DNA of 7,730 nt from Methanofastidiosum sp. (GCA_013329085.1 DUKX01000070.1:3578-11307); one strand, 5' to 3'; positions 1 through 6,847 are shown, numbered from the stretch's first letter. Notes: generated from the letters alone by a model not told the origin. Numbers and translations are program-made.

Positions 1-583
1 CCCAGTCTTCTCCAAGTTTTGATAAAACACTGGCTGTTGACTTGGCAATTTCAGTTCTTCTGTAGGATGCTGTACATCCTGCGAAGTAAACCATATTACC
101 GTCTGTCTTAAGATCTTTTACATCTTTTAACCAGTTGAATCTTGAAGAGTGTGTTTCGCCGTATGGGTTGTGGTCTTTTATGACTTTTTCTTGGTACACC
201 TTTTCTGCTTTTGTTGGTCCAATTCCTCTGTTAACTAGGTGGTGTCTCATTTCTTCAATGTAGTCGCAAATCCATGGTTTGTAATCAAGGAGACACTGGG
301 CCTGACATCCGCCACAAACCGTACAAGAGAAAATTACTTTTTGCATATCTTCTTGTATAGATGGGTCAGTCAAATCGACTTTATTTTCTAGAATTGCATG
401 TCCGTGGAATGCCTTTGACCTTGATCCGTAGTAGGAGTCAAGCTTGAAGTATTCTCCCTGAGGACATATTGTTGCATTTGTGGGTGGAGGTCCGTAAGAG
501 TATGCAGACTTACATGTTCCACACTTACTACATTTTCTAAAGAACTGGGAATACCACTTTAGATCTTTAAAGTTGTTTGGCAT
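1..583 (-). CDS. HdrD/GlcF-like (Fe-S)-binding protein, 3' end beyond the window
   Basis: This is the first 194 residues of an iron-sulfur oxidoreductase subunit; the gene continues past the left edge. Two cysteine clusters are visible. The first is C18-x2-C21-x2-C24 followed after 15 residues by C40-P. The second is C87-x2-C90-x2-C93-x3-C97. Both should hold [4Fe-4S] clusters. A conserved 'HNPYGE' block (138-143) follows, and then 'YFAGCTASYRR' (166-176), the start of the first cysteine-rich CCG-type domain of HdrD/GlcF proteins. It should take electrons from the flavoprotein encoded just upstream and pass them to a thiol/disulfide, quinone or other carrier; which one cannot be told. The ATG lies 5 bases after the upstream stop, and a GGTGA Shine-Dalgarno overlaps that TGA, so translation is probably coupled. 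Eleven of twelve Tyr codons are TAC, suggesting high expression. No membrane segment is seen in the visible part, so a cytoplasmic location is likely. Confidence 0.88.
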   Translation of the reverse strand, partial: MPNNFKDLKWYSQFFRKCSKCGTCKSAYSYGPPPTNATICPQGEYFKLDSYYGSRSKAFHGHAILENKVDLTDPSIQEDMQKVIFSCTVCGGCQAQCLLDYKPWICDYIEEMRHHLVNRGIGPTKAEKVYQEKVIKDHNPYGETHSSRFNWLKDVKDLKTDGNMVYFAGCTASYRRTEIAKSTASVLSKLGEDW

Positions 584-588
584 TTGTA

Positions 589-2028
589 TCACCTTACTCC
601 CCATTTACCTGGGTTCATAATTCCGTTTGGATCTAGCATGTCTTTAATATCGCAAATAAGGTCTATCCATCCTGGATCTGCTCTCTTGTTAATTTCTCTA
701 GCGAAGTCTGTTGGTGGCTTGTATGGGATACCTCCAGCATCAATAAGAACCTTTGCAGCTTCTCTGACACACCAAGCGGCGTTTGCTTCTTCTTCAGGTC
801 TGTCTCTTGGGAATGGAGTCATAATTCTTAGCATACCATAGTGACATCCACGGTACATTGTAACTCTTGTTGATGGTGATAATGCAATCTTAGCCTTCTT
901 TGTATAAATTTCCTTCCATAAGTTGTAAACACCTACCCATCTGTTTGAAGGAGTAAATGTTCCAGGCCATGCTATACCTCCACCACCCATCTTACAGTAG
1001 TTCTTTGTTGAACCTACAATCTGGGATGGTAGTTCAGTTCTTCCTTTCTTTGACTCTTGAGGAACATCTGTTGCTTTTATGGTGTTACCTTGCTTACCTA
1101 AGTCTTTTATGACTTTATTGAAAACTTCAATCTTGTTTTCTAATTCCTTTTCTGTAAATGCATATAATGTAGTGTATCCAGACCATTCTGGTGCACCTTT
1201 TGGCTTTTCAATGTATGGATAAGGAATTGGTACTTGGCTAAGCCACCATGAGAGTGCAGTAAGATCATCTGAATATTCGTATTTGCTGAAAGTTCTCATG
1301 AATTTTTCCATATCGGTTAAGTCATCTGCAGTAAAAGTTCCAATATGTACATAATCAGGTACTGGGGGTATAAATAATCCTAGCTTTGTTACAACACCTG
1401 TTGTTCCAAGAGTTCCTGTAAAAAGACCATCAAATCTTGGAAGAGGCATACAGCTTTGCCATGAGTCTCTTCTTATTGCAGGAGATCCACACATGAGTAT
1501 TTCTCCAGTTGGTCTTACTACTTCCATACCAGTAATGTGATTACTGTTAAGTCCGTATCTGCCGCTCATTCCACCAATTCCGTGGTGTATTGCGCAGGCT
1601 AATACTGATGCAGATGGTGGACCTACTGGCCATCCAAATCTGTATCCTCTCTTGAAAAGCTCTTGCGCAAACTGAGCTTGGCTTACACCTGGCTCTATAA
1701 CTGCAAATCTTACTTCTTCGTTGATTTCGAGAATTTGATCCATTCTCTTAAGATCCATCAAGATACCGCCTTGTTCTGGAACGCAGAGTCCACCAATGTT
1801 TGTACCGGCTGTAAATGGTACTACTGGTATTTTCTCAGAGTTCGCAAGTCTAAGAATTGACTGTATTTCTTCTGGCGTTTTTGGGAGAACAACGTAATTT
1901 GGCATCTGTGGCCTTTTGTATGTCATATCGTAGGAATAAGCCCAACAGTCAACAGGACTGTTAGAAACCCATTTTTCATCGCCCACGATTTGGCTTAATG
2001 TCTTATATATTCTTTCTTTTTTGTCCAA
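589..2028 (-). CDS. FAD-binding oxidoreductase, GlcD/VAO (PCMH-type) superfamily
   Basis: This is a 479-residue flavoprotein. The N-terminal half is a PCMH-type FAD domain: 'YVVLPKTPEEIQSIL' at about 45-59, the pyrophosphate-binding loop 'PFTAGTNIGG' at 71-80, 'GPPSASVLACAIHHGIGG' at 136-153 followed by 'GMEVVRPTGE' at 167-176, and 'GTLGTTGVVTKLGL' at 205-218. The C-terminal half is a substrate domain ending in 'LDPNGIMNPGKWG', the usual tail of glycolate/D-lactate/4-cresol dehydrogenase relatives. Family knowledge says it oxidises a hydroxy acid, alcohol or phenol-like substrate and hands electrons to the Fe-S subunit encoded 5 bases downstream; the substrate cannot be assigned. An open frame extends to a TTG at 2055, but the TTG at 2028 is preferred because AGGAGGA at 2041-2035 sits 6 bases before it and would otherwise lie inside the gene. 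A good promoter lies about 75 bases upstream. The length is normal for the family and no lesion is seen. Confidence 0.9.
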   Translation of the reverse strand: MDKKERIYKTLSQIVGDEKWVSNSPVDCWAYSYDMTYKRPQMPNYVVLPKTPEEIQSILRLANSEKIPVVPFTAGTNIGGLCVPEQGGILMDLKRMDQILEINEEVRFAVIEPGVSQAQFAQELFKRGYRFGWPVGPPSASVLACAIHHGIGGMSGRYGLNSNHITGMEVVRPTGEILMCGSPAIRRDSWQSCMPLPRFDGLFTGTLGTTGVVTKLGLFIPPVPDYVHIGTFTADDLTDMEKFMRTFSKYEYSDDLTALSWWLSQVPIPYPYIEKPKGAPEWSGYTTLYAFTEKELENKIEVFNKVIKDLGKQGNTIKATDVPQESKKGRTELPSQIVGSTKNYCKMGGGGIAWPGTFTPSNRWVGVYNLWKEIYTKKAKIALSPSTRVTMYRGCHYGMLRIMTPFPRDRPEEEANAAWCVREAAKVLIDAGGIPYKPPTDFAREINKRADPGWIDLICDIKDMLDPNGIMNPGKWGVR

Positions 2029-2041
2029 AAAGATTCCTCCT
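2029..2041 (-). promoter_or_regulatory. Shine-Dalgarno site that fixes the FAD oxidoreductase start
   Basis: On the minus strand AGGAGGA (2041-2035) is followed by a six-base spacer and TTG at 2028. This is close to the archaeal consensus GGAGGTGAT. It argues for the TTG at 2028 rather than the in-frame TTG at 2055, which has no comparable site. Confidence 0.8.
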
Positions 2042-2100
2042 AGATTATTAGACAAGGTTTAAAATTAGGTTACCTTATCCGATTGTCATTTTAAAAGACC

Positions 2101-2116
2101 ATTTATATATTTTTCG
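2101..2116 (-). promoter_or_regulatory. Archaeal BRE/TATA promoter of the FAD/Fe-S operon
   Basis: On the minus strand the element reads CGAAAAA (BRE-like, 2116-2110) directly followed by TATATAAA (2109-2102). Transcription would be expected to start about 25 bases downstream, near 2078-2082, giving a leader of roughly 50 bases before the TTG at 2028. This is the best promoter match in the window. Confidence 0.75.
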
Positions 2117-2142
2117 GTGTTATATGTTAGAGAGCTTATTAG

Positions 2143-2157
2143 TTTATTAGTAATAAA
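2143..2157. repeat. Perfect 15-base palindrome, possible operator
   Basis: TTTATTA-G-TAATAAA is a perfect inverted repeat with 7-base arms around one central base. It lies about 30 bases upstream of the FAD-operon BRE and about 135 bases upstream of the ramA promoter. Position and symmetry suit a dimeric regulator, but the sequence is pure AT apart from the centre and sits in an AT-rich background, so confidence is low. Confidence 0.3.
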
Positions 2158-2292
2158 TTTGAATAATGAATAAATATTTAATCTATAAGAAATATTATTA
2201 TATAATTTTTTGAAAATTGTTCATTTTAAAATCTACTCTTATTTTTAAAATAAATAAACATATAACAATCTAAAAAATAATATACCTTTATT

Positions 2293-2307
2293 CCGAAAGA
2301 TTAAAAA
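2293..2307 (+). promoter_or_regulatory. Probable promoter of the ramA operon
   Basis: CCGAAAG (BRE-like, 2293-2299) is followed by ATTAAAAA (2300-2307, a TATA-like box). The block resembles the divergent FAD-operon promoter, which also carries CCGAAA before its TATA box. Initiation would be expected near 2327-2331, leaving a leader of about 28 bases that contains the Shine-Dalgarno site GAGATGAT at 2347-2354. Confidence 0.55.
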
Positions 2308-2357
2308 GGGGATAGCAAGTTTATGAGATTTGAATTATAATAATCTGAGATGATAAT

Positions 2358-3986
2358 ATGTCAAGAGGCATTGCATTTGATATAGGCACAAGTGGATTTA
2401 GAGTTCAGCTTGTCGATTTAGAAACTAAGAAAGTTTTGAGAACTGCTATTACATTAAGACACCCATTGCCCGGAGCAAATGTCATGGATCACCTTAACTT
2501 TGCGATTAAGGTTAGTGAAGATATAGCTCACAAATTAATGGTTAATGCTTTTGAGAGGATTCTTAGCCAAATGGATATTAATCTTGGTAGCATTGAAAAA
2601 ATTGCTGTTTGTGGAAATCCTATTCAGCTTTCTTTATTTGAAGGAATTGGTATCAAAGATTTAGCATATGCTGACCCTAAGTACCTCGAAGCTGAAAAGA
2701 TAGAGATTCAGTCAAGAAATGCCAAAGTAGTTTCATCGCAAGAGTTAGGAATCAAAGGGATGGACGCCGATGTTTACATACCTCCCGCCATAAAACATGA
2801 GATTGGTGCCGATGCGCTTGCAATGATGTTGAAAAGTAATTTTTTAGATAATAAGGAGATATCCTTAGTAACAGATTACGGAACAAACGCTGAAATGGCT
2901 TTGAAAGTAGGGGATAAGATATTTACTGGTTCTGCAGCATCAGGTCCAGCGCTAGAGGGCCAAGAGGTCTCTTGTGGTATGCTCGCATCACCTGGTGCAA
3001 TATCTGACGTTGTTCTTGATTTTGGGTGGCGTACATTAGTACTTGATGAGCACATGATGCCACAAAGCGTTAGAGTTCTAGATTTATGGAAAGAAGAGTT
3101 TAGGGGAAATAAATTATCTAATGTTCAGCCTATTGGGATTACTGGTACAGGTGTTGTTTCAGTAATTTATGCTGGACTAGAGACTGGGGTTATAGAGCTT
3201 CCATATATCTATACAAAAACAAGAAGATTAAGGCTCGATGAGAACATTTACTTTACAGAAGACGATCTAAAAGAAGCAGGAAAAGCAATTGGCGCTATAA
3301 GGGCAGGTCACCTCACCCTTGCACAAGAGGCCGGGATTAATCTTGAAGAAGTTAAAACCATGTATATGTGTGGGGCATCTGGAACTTATGTCGACGCAAT
3401 GAAGTCAAGAAAGATAGGTCTTATTCCACCAACTATTCAAAAAGTGTACCAAGTTGGGAATACCTCATTACTTTTAGCTTATGATGTTTTAGTTGAAAAC
3501 TATACTTTAGAAGAATTACAAAAACTTGCAGACAAAATAAGAAGTAAGCACATCATGTTTGCCACTTCAAAAATATTTACCGATATATATATCCAAGAAC
3601 TTGCATATTGGGAGCAGGGAATGTCAACAGAAAAATACAATGAGATGCTTGCCCTACACAATATTCAGCCTTTGCCACTTGTAAAGGGCGATTTAGAGAT
3701 AAACAAAATTGTCAAGAGAGATATACCCGACATTGGTGAAGAATTAAAAGTAATAGATCATATTGGGGTAGAATTATTTGCTCAATTTGAAGGTTGCATA
3801 GGTTGCAAAAAATGTGAAAAGGCATGCCCCGAAAGAGCTTTAAAGGTAGAGGAAATAGAAGAAGGGTATTTCAAAATAAGAATACTCTCTGAAAGATGTA
3901 ATGGCGAGGCATGTCTAAGATGTCAATCTTCATGCCCCTATAAAGTATTTAAATTTGAAAAGCTTACAGAGTCACTCGATAGGTGA
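2358..3986 (+). CDS. ramA: RamA-like ATP-dependent corrinoid protein reductive activase
   Basis: This 542-residue protein has an ASKHA-type ATPase core fused to a C-terminal two-cluster ferredoxin, the layout of RamA and relatives of the RACo/DUF4445 group. It should use ATP and low-potential electrons to reduce inactive Co(II) corrinoid in methyltransferase corrinoid proteins to active Co(I), in the cytoplasm. Visible motifs are phosphate-1 loop DIGTSG (8-13), phosphate-2 loop TDYGTNAE (172-179) and adenosine motif CGASG (338-342). The cluster ligands are C480-x2-C483-x2-C486-x3-C490-P and C514-x4-C519-x2-C522-x3-C526-P. The N-terminal [2Fe-2S] domain of bacterial RACo is absent, as in methanogen RamA. 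The ATG at 2358 follows GAGATGAT (2347-2354) at a normal distance. The gene is first in a three-gene operon and divergent from the flavoprotein operon. No methyltransferase or corrinoid protein lies in the window, so its client is unknown. The symbol reflects family resemblance, not proven methylamine specificity. Confidence 0.9.
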   Translation: MSRGIAFDIGTSGFRVQLVDLETKKVLRTAITLRHPLPGANVMDHLNFAIKVSEDIAHKLMVNAFERILSQMDINLGSIEKIAVCGNPIQLSLFEGIGIKDLAYADPKYLEAEKIEIQSRNAKVVSSQELGIKGMDADVYIPPAIKHEIGADALAMMLKSNFLDNKEISLVTDYGTNAEMALKVGDKIFTGSAASGPALEGQEVSCGMLASPGAISDVVLDFGWRTLVLDEHMMPQSVRVLDLWKEEFRGNKLSNVQPIGITGTGVVSVIYAGLETGVIELPYIYTKTRRLRLDENIYFTEDDLKEAGKAIGAIRAGHLTLAQEAGINLEEVKTMYMCGASGTYVDAMKSRKIGLIPPTIQKVYQVGNTSLLLAYDVLVENYTLEELQKLADKIRSKHIMFATSKIFTDIYIQELAYWEQGMSTEKYNEMLALHNIQPLPLVKGDLEINKIVKRDIPDIGEELKVIDHIGVELFAQFEGCIGCKKCEKACPERALKVEEIEEGYFKIRILSERCNGEACLRCQSSCPYKVFKFEKLTESLDR

Positions 3987-3990
3987 GTTA
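3981..3990 (+). promoter_or_regulatory. Shine-Dalgarno site overlapping the ramA stop codon
   Basis: AGGTGA at 3981-3986 contains the ramA stop TGA (3984-3986) and is followed by four bases and TTG at 3991. The same spacing is seen at other genes here, such as GGTGA to ATG at 583 and GGTGA to ATG at 7471. This favours TTG 3991 over TTG 3955, which has no such site, and over ATG 3997, which is ten bases away. Confidence 0.65.
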
Positions 3991-6039
3991 TTGGATATGC
4001 GGGAAAAAGTTAAGAGTCTATCTGGAAAACAGATGGAGAATACGCTTAAGGCGTGGGGAGTTGATATTACGACGCCTAAAGAAAAGGTTATCGATTCCCT
4101 AGAAGAAGCAATGGAAGATGAGAATAAGATTGAAGCTGTTTTTAATTCATTATCACTTAAGGAAAAGGAATTTTTGGGTATCTTGCTAATGGCAGGAGGG
4201 GTAAAAAAGCAACAGGATGCCCAGAATATTTTCATAGAGAAATACAGCTTCTGGACATTTGAAGAGGTTATTAAAAATCTTGAAATTAATCTATTAGTTT
4301 TGGATGGAATGGATGGGATAATAAAAACTTATATTGTCAACTCAGCATTAAAAGAAAAATTAATTAATATCTTCAAGAAGATTCCTGAGGAAATTACTCT
4401 AGAAAATTTGCAGATAAGAAAAGACAAAAATCTCCTTATTTCTGATCTAATTATTTTCTTATCATTTGTTGCAAAGGAAGAATTAAAACTTACGGCCAAA
4501 AAGGAGATTTCAAAAAAAGATCAAGAGGGACTAGTTGAAAAACTCCACATAAAAAATGAATCTAGATCACAGTTCATCGAAAGTCTAGCTTTGGATTTTG
4601 GTTTAATTAAAATATCCGGGGATCAATATATTCTTACGGATAAAATCAATGAAATTCTTCCTATTACCGATGAAGACTTAATTAGATTATTCTTTAAGTA
4701 CATCTTCTTTGGCCTAGAAAGTATTGAAGGTTTTAAGAGAAAGGAAATTTTCATAAGTAGGGTAAATGAGCTCAACATCCGGATAGTCCTTGATTCTATA
4801 AAAAAGGTAGAAGTGGGTAAAAATATCTACATTAAATCTTTCATAAAAAAATTACAGAATTCCCTATTTGATGAAAAGGATGAAAATCGGTGGATATATT
4901 TTGATGATAAATTTTTTGAGAAAGTAATATCCGATTATTTGTTGTGGCTTGGGATAGTCGACGGCGGATTTAAAGATGGCAAAATGATTTCTTTCTCACT
5001 TACTCGGTTTGGAAAGGAGCTATTAACATCTGAAAGAATAGCATCAAAAGAGCCCACAATATACTTTGATAAGAGTACGAAGGCTGAGCAGAAAAAGATT
5101 CTTTTCATGACCCCAAATTTTGAGATCACAGTTTTATCAGAAGAGATTGATAAGATTGCACTATTTGATCTGAATAGATTTGCAGATATCCAGAAAGCTG
5201 ACATTGTAAGTTTGTACCAAATAACGTCAGAAACTATTATGACGGGTATAGAATCTGGATTCTCACTTGATAAAATAATAAACTTTTTGAAAAAATACTC
5301 TTCTAATGATATACCTCAAAATGTTATATACCAACTAAGGGATTGGGCATCAAAATATGGCAAAGTTAGAGCTTTCAAAGGTATATTCCTAATTATTAAT
5401 GACGTTCCTTTATTTTTAGAAATAAATAAGAGGATACAAAATTTTGTCGAACAGTCTATAGAACCAAATATAATACTGATAAAAGAAGAGAATATCCCAA
5501 AGATAAGGGAGATCCTAGAAAAAAATGGAATATTCATCCAAATTCATATTGAGGGCTACGATGAAAAGAAAGAATCTTTTCTAGAAAAATCTTCTGAGAA
5601 CATAGACTTAAAATCCGAGATTAAGTCTATTAAGGAAGGATACTTAACAGGGCTTAAGAAGGAAGATACTGAATATTTCTTTAGAGAGGAAGGATTTGAA
5701 AGAAGCATGGATATTAGGCCAAATATAACAAGAGATTTAATTGAAGCTTCAAAGAAAAAAAAATCTGTCTTACTCTCTTATTTTGATCTCGATGACAAAG
5801 TCTCAAGGACTTCAAGGATTAATCCATTGGGCATTGTTTTAGCTGAAAAGAGATATCTTGTTGGATATGATACAGCAGAAAAATGTATCAAAGCTTTGAG
5901 AATTGATGTTATATCTGATATTTCAATAGAAAATAATGAATTTTTAAGACCGGATAATTTTACAGTTAAGAATTGGTGGAAAAAATATGGAAAAGATTAT
6001 ATTGAATCTAAGAAAAAAGATATTACACTTACTCAATAA
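3991..6039 (+). CDS. Helicase-associated (XPB/Ssl2-like) domain protein with C-terminal WYL domain
   Basis: This is a 682-residue protein counted from TTG 3991; ATG 3997 and TTG 3955 are alternatives. The N-terminus has a short helical stretch resembling a SAP-like motif ('LKAWGVD'), then apparent winged-helix material with 'SLSLKEKEFLGILLMAGG'. Residues about 374-470 ('NFEITVLSEEIDKIALFDL' onward, through 'IPQNVIYQLRDWASKYGKV') match the helicase-associated region seen next to XPB/Ssl2-type helicases, but no Walker A or DEAD/DEAH motor is present. Residues about 583-655 form a WYL-type domain: 'LIEASKKKKSVLLSYFD', 'SRINPLG', 'RYLVGY' (621-626) and 'ALRIDVI', with the usual W replaced by R. 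Family knowledge points to nucleic-acid binding with WYL ligand sensing, so a regulatory role is inferred. It lies 4 bases after ramA and overlaps the next gene by 53 bases. It appears richer in A+T, Lys and Ile than its operon leader. Confidence 0.8.
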   Translation: MDMREKVKSLSGKQMENTLKAWGVDITTPKEKVIDSLEEAMEDENKIEAVFNSLSLKEKEFLGILLMAGGVKKQQDAQNIFIEKYSFWTFEEVIKNLEINLLVLDGMDGIIKTYIVNSALKEKLINIFKKIPEEITLENLQIRKDKNLLISDLIIFLSFVAKEELKLTAKKEISKKDQEGLVEKLHIKNESRSQFIESLALDFGLIKISGDQYILTDKINEILPITDEDLIRLFFKYIFFGLESIEGFKRKEIFISRVNELNIRIVLDSIKKVEVGKNIYIKSFIKKLQNSLFDEKDENRWIYFDDKFFEKVISDYLLWLGIVDGGFKDGKMISFSLTRFGKELLTSERIASKEPTIYFDKSTKAEQKKILFMTPNFEITVLSEEIDKIALFDLNRFADIQKADIVSLYQITSETIMTGIESGFSLDKIINFLKKYSSNDIPQNVIYQLRDWASKYGKVRAFKGIFLIINDVPLFLEINKRIQNFVEQSIEPNIILIKEENIPKIREILEKNGIFIQIHIEGYDEKKESFLEKSSENIDLKSEIKSIKEGYLTGLKKEDTEYFFREEGFERSMDIRPNITRDLIEASKKKKSVLLSYFDLDDKVSRTSRINPLGIVLAEKRYLVGYDTAEKCIKALRIDVISDISIENNEFLRPDNFTVKNWWKKYGKDYIESKKKDITLTQ

Positions 6040-6847
6040 AGATTACAATATTTATTTTGTCAATTCTGCGACATTTGGTCTTTTTTCCATTCTTTTTGAT
6101 TCAAATATAACTAAAATCGGAATACCAGACCAGGGCGGATTTAAAGGATTTATTGAGATACCAAAACTTCTGAAAAAAAATTATGTTGAATTTCATACCG
6201 ATAACGGTATTATTGTTCCAAAATTCAAAAAAGAGTTTGACGTATTTTTATTTACTTCTCTTTCGGGCCATATAAGGTCAAATCCCTCCCAAGAGATATG
6301 TAAAAATTTAATGAACAAGGGAATTGTCTCAATTGAAGATATCTCCGGAGTTTTTCCCGATAAAGATTTTGGCTGGGCCGATGTGATATACTGCTCAACA
6401 GGAAGCCCAAAGATATTGGAGTGTGGCTATGGGGGTTTTGTTGGGATTAGCCCTGACATTAATCTAGAAGAATCAGAAAAAATATTGTCATTTTCAAAAC
6501 TCCCGGATAGCTATTATCTTAAGCTTAGCGATGAGATTGAAAACGCACAAGAAAAATTAAATACCTTAAGAAATATGGCACAGATATTCCAAAAATCATC
6601 ACTTGAGATACCGTACAAAGAGCCTAAATCTATATCGGTATTCGTGAGGGATGAGAACCCAATTAAATCCCTTGAACTTCTTAATAAAAAAATAAGGCCA
6701 AAAACTGGAAAATCCCTTTTTACTAAATGTCCAAGATATGATAGGACAAAAGAGAAAGGTTTTGTAATTGAAACTATCAAGCTTTACGGCATGAAAAACG
6801 ATGAAGTAAAAGAAATCTCTGAAATCATTGAAAAGATTATTTTATAA
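5987..6847 (+). CDS. Compact PLP-dependent aminotransferase-fold (DegT-like) protein
   Basis: This is a 286-residue protein whose motifs fit fold-type I PLP enzymes, closest in feel to DegT/DnrJ/StrS or cysteine-desulfurase-like groups. 'VNSATFGLFSIL' (about 25-36) resembles the small-residue stretch that binds the PLP phosphate. 'SIEDISG' (115-121) carries D118, the expected partner of the pyridine nitrogen. 'STGSPKIL' (137-144) carries K142, the expected Schiff-base lysine, followed by a 'GYGGFVG' stretch. Compared with usual family members of about 370 residues it is short, chiefly at the N-terminus, and lacks the normal leading arm. No reaction can be assigned, and it could be a non-catalytic relative. 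The ATG at 5987 lies inside the previous gene, with GGTGG at 5975-5979 as a likely Shine-Dalgarno; TTG 6002 is an alternative. Its last 11 bases overlap the convergent gene on the other strand. Confidence 0.6.
   Translation: MEKIILNLRKKILHLLNKDYNIYFVNSATFGLFSILFDSNITKIGIPDQGGFKGFIEIPKLLKKNYVEFHTDNGIIVPKFKKEFDVFLFTSLSGHIRSNPSQEICKNLMNKGIVSIEDISGVFPDKDFGWADVIYCSTGSPKILECGYGGFVGISPDINLEESEKILSFSKLPDSYYLKLSDEIENAQEKLNTLRNMAQIFQKSSLEIPYKEPKSISVFVRDENPIKSLELLNKKIRPKTGKSLFTKCPRYDRTKEKGFVIETIKLYGMKNDEVKEISEIIEKIIL

Larger units (their letters stand above)
2056..2357. other. AT-rich divergent intergenic region
   Basis: About 300 bases lie between the two divergent operons. I see no convincing gene, tRNA or small RNA. 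It holds one promoter for each direction (2101-2116 minus, 2293-2307 plus), a 15-base palindrome at 2143-2157, an 11-base direct repeat TCATTTTAAAA at 2086-2096 and 2221-2231, and a palindrome ATTTTAAAAT at 2223-2232. The region is very AT-rich, so such repeats can arise by chance. Confidence 0.7.

Noticed and set aside
584..841. Open frame on the plus strand inside the FAD oxidoreductase gene
   Set aside because: It is antisense to a well-supported flavoprotein with clear family motifs, has no matching promoter or ribosome site, and its translation resembles nothing known.
1663..1860. Second plus-strand open frame inside the FAD oxidoreductase gene
   Set aside because: Antisense to conserved FAD-domain residues and with no recognisable protein character.
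2056..2357. Riboswitch, such as a cobalamin riboswitch, or small RNA between the divergent operons
   Set aside because: The predicted leaders are about 30-50 bases, too short for a cobalamin riboswitch, and no GC-containing conserved stems are seen.
2358..3986. Pyrrolysine-type in-frame UAG readthrough, expected near methylamine genes
   Set aside because: RamA reads through to a TGA without any in-frame TAG, and no methylamine methyltransferase is present in the window.
3972..5537. Several minus-strand open frames opposite the WYL protein gene
   Set aside because: Their serine- and phenylalanine-rich translations are what the complement of Lys/Glu-rich coding sequence gives; no motifs or start signals.
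3991..6039. Active helicase
   Set aside because: Only the helicase-associated region is similar; Walker A and DEAD/DEAH-type motifs are not visible.
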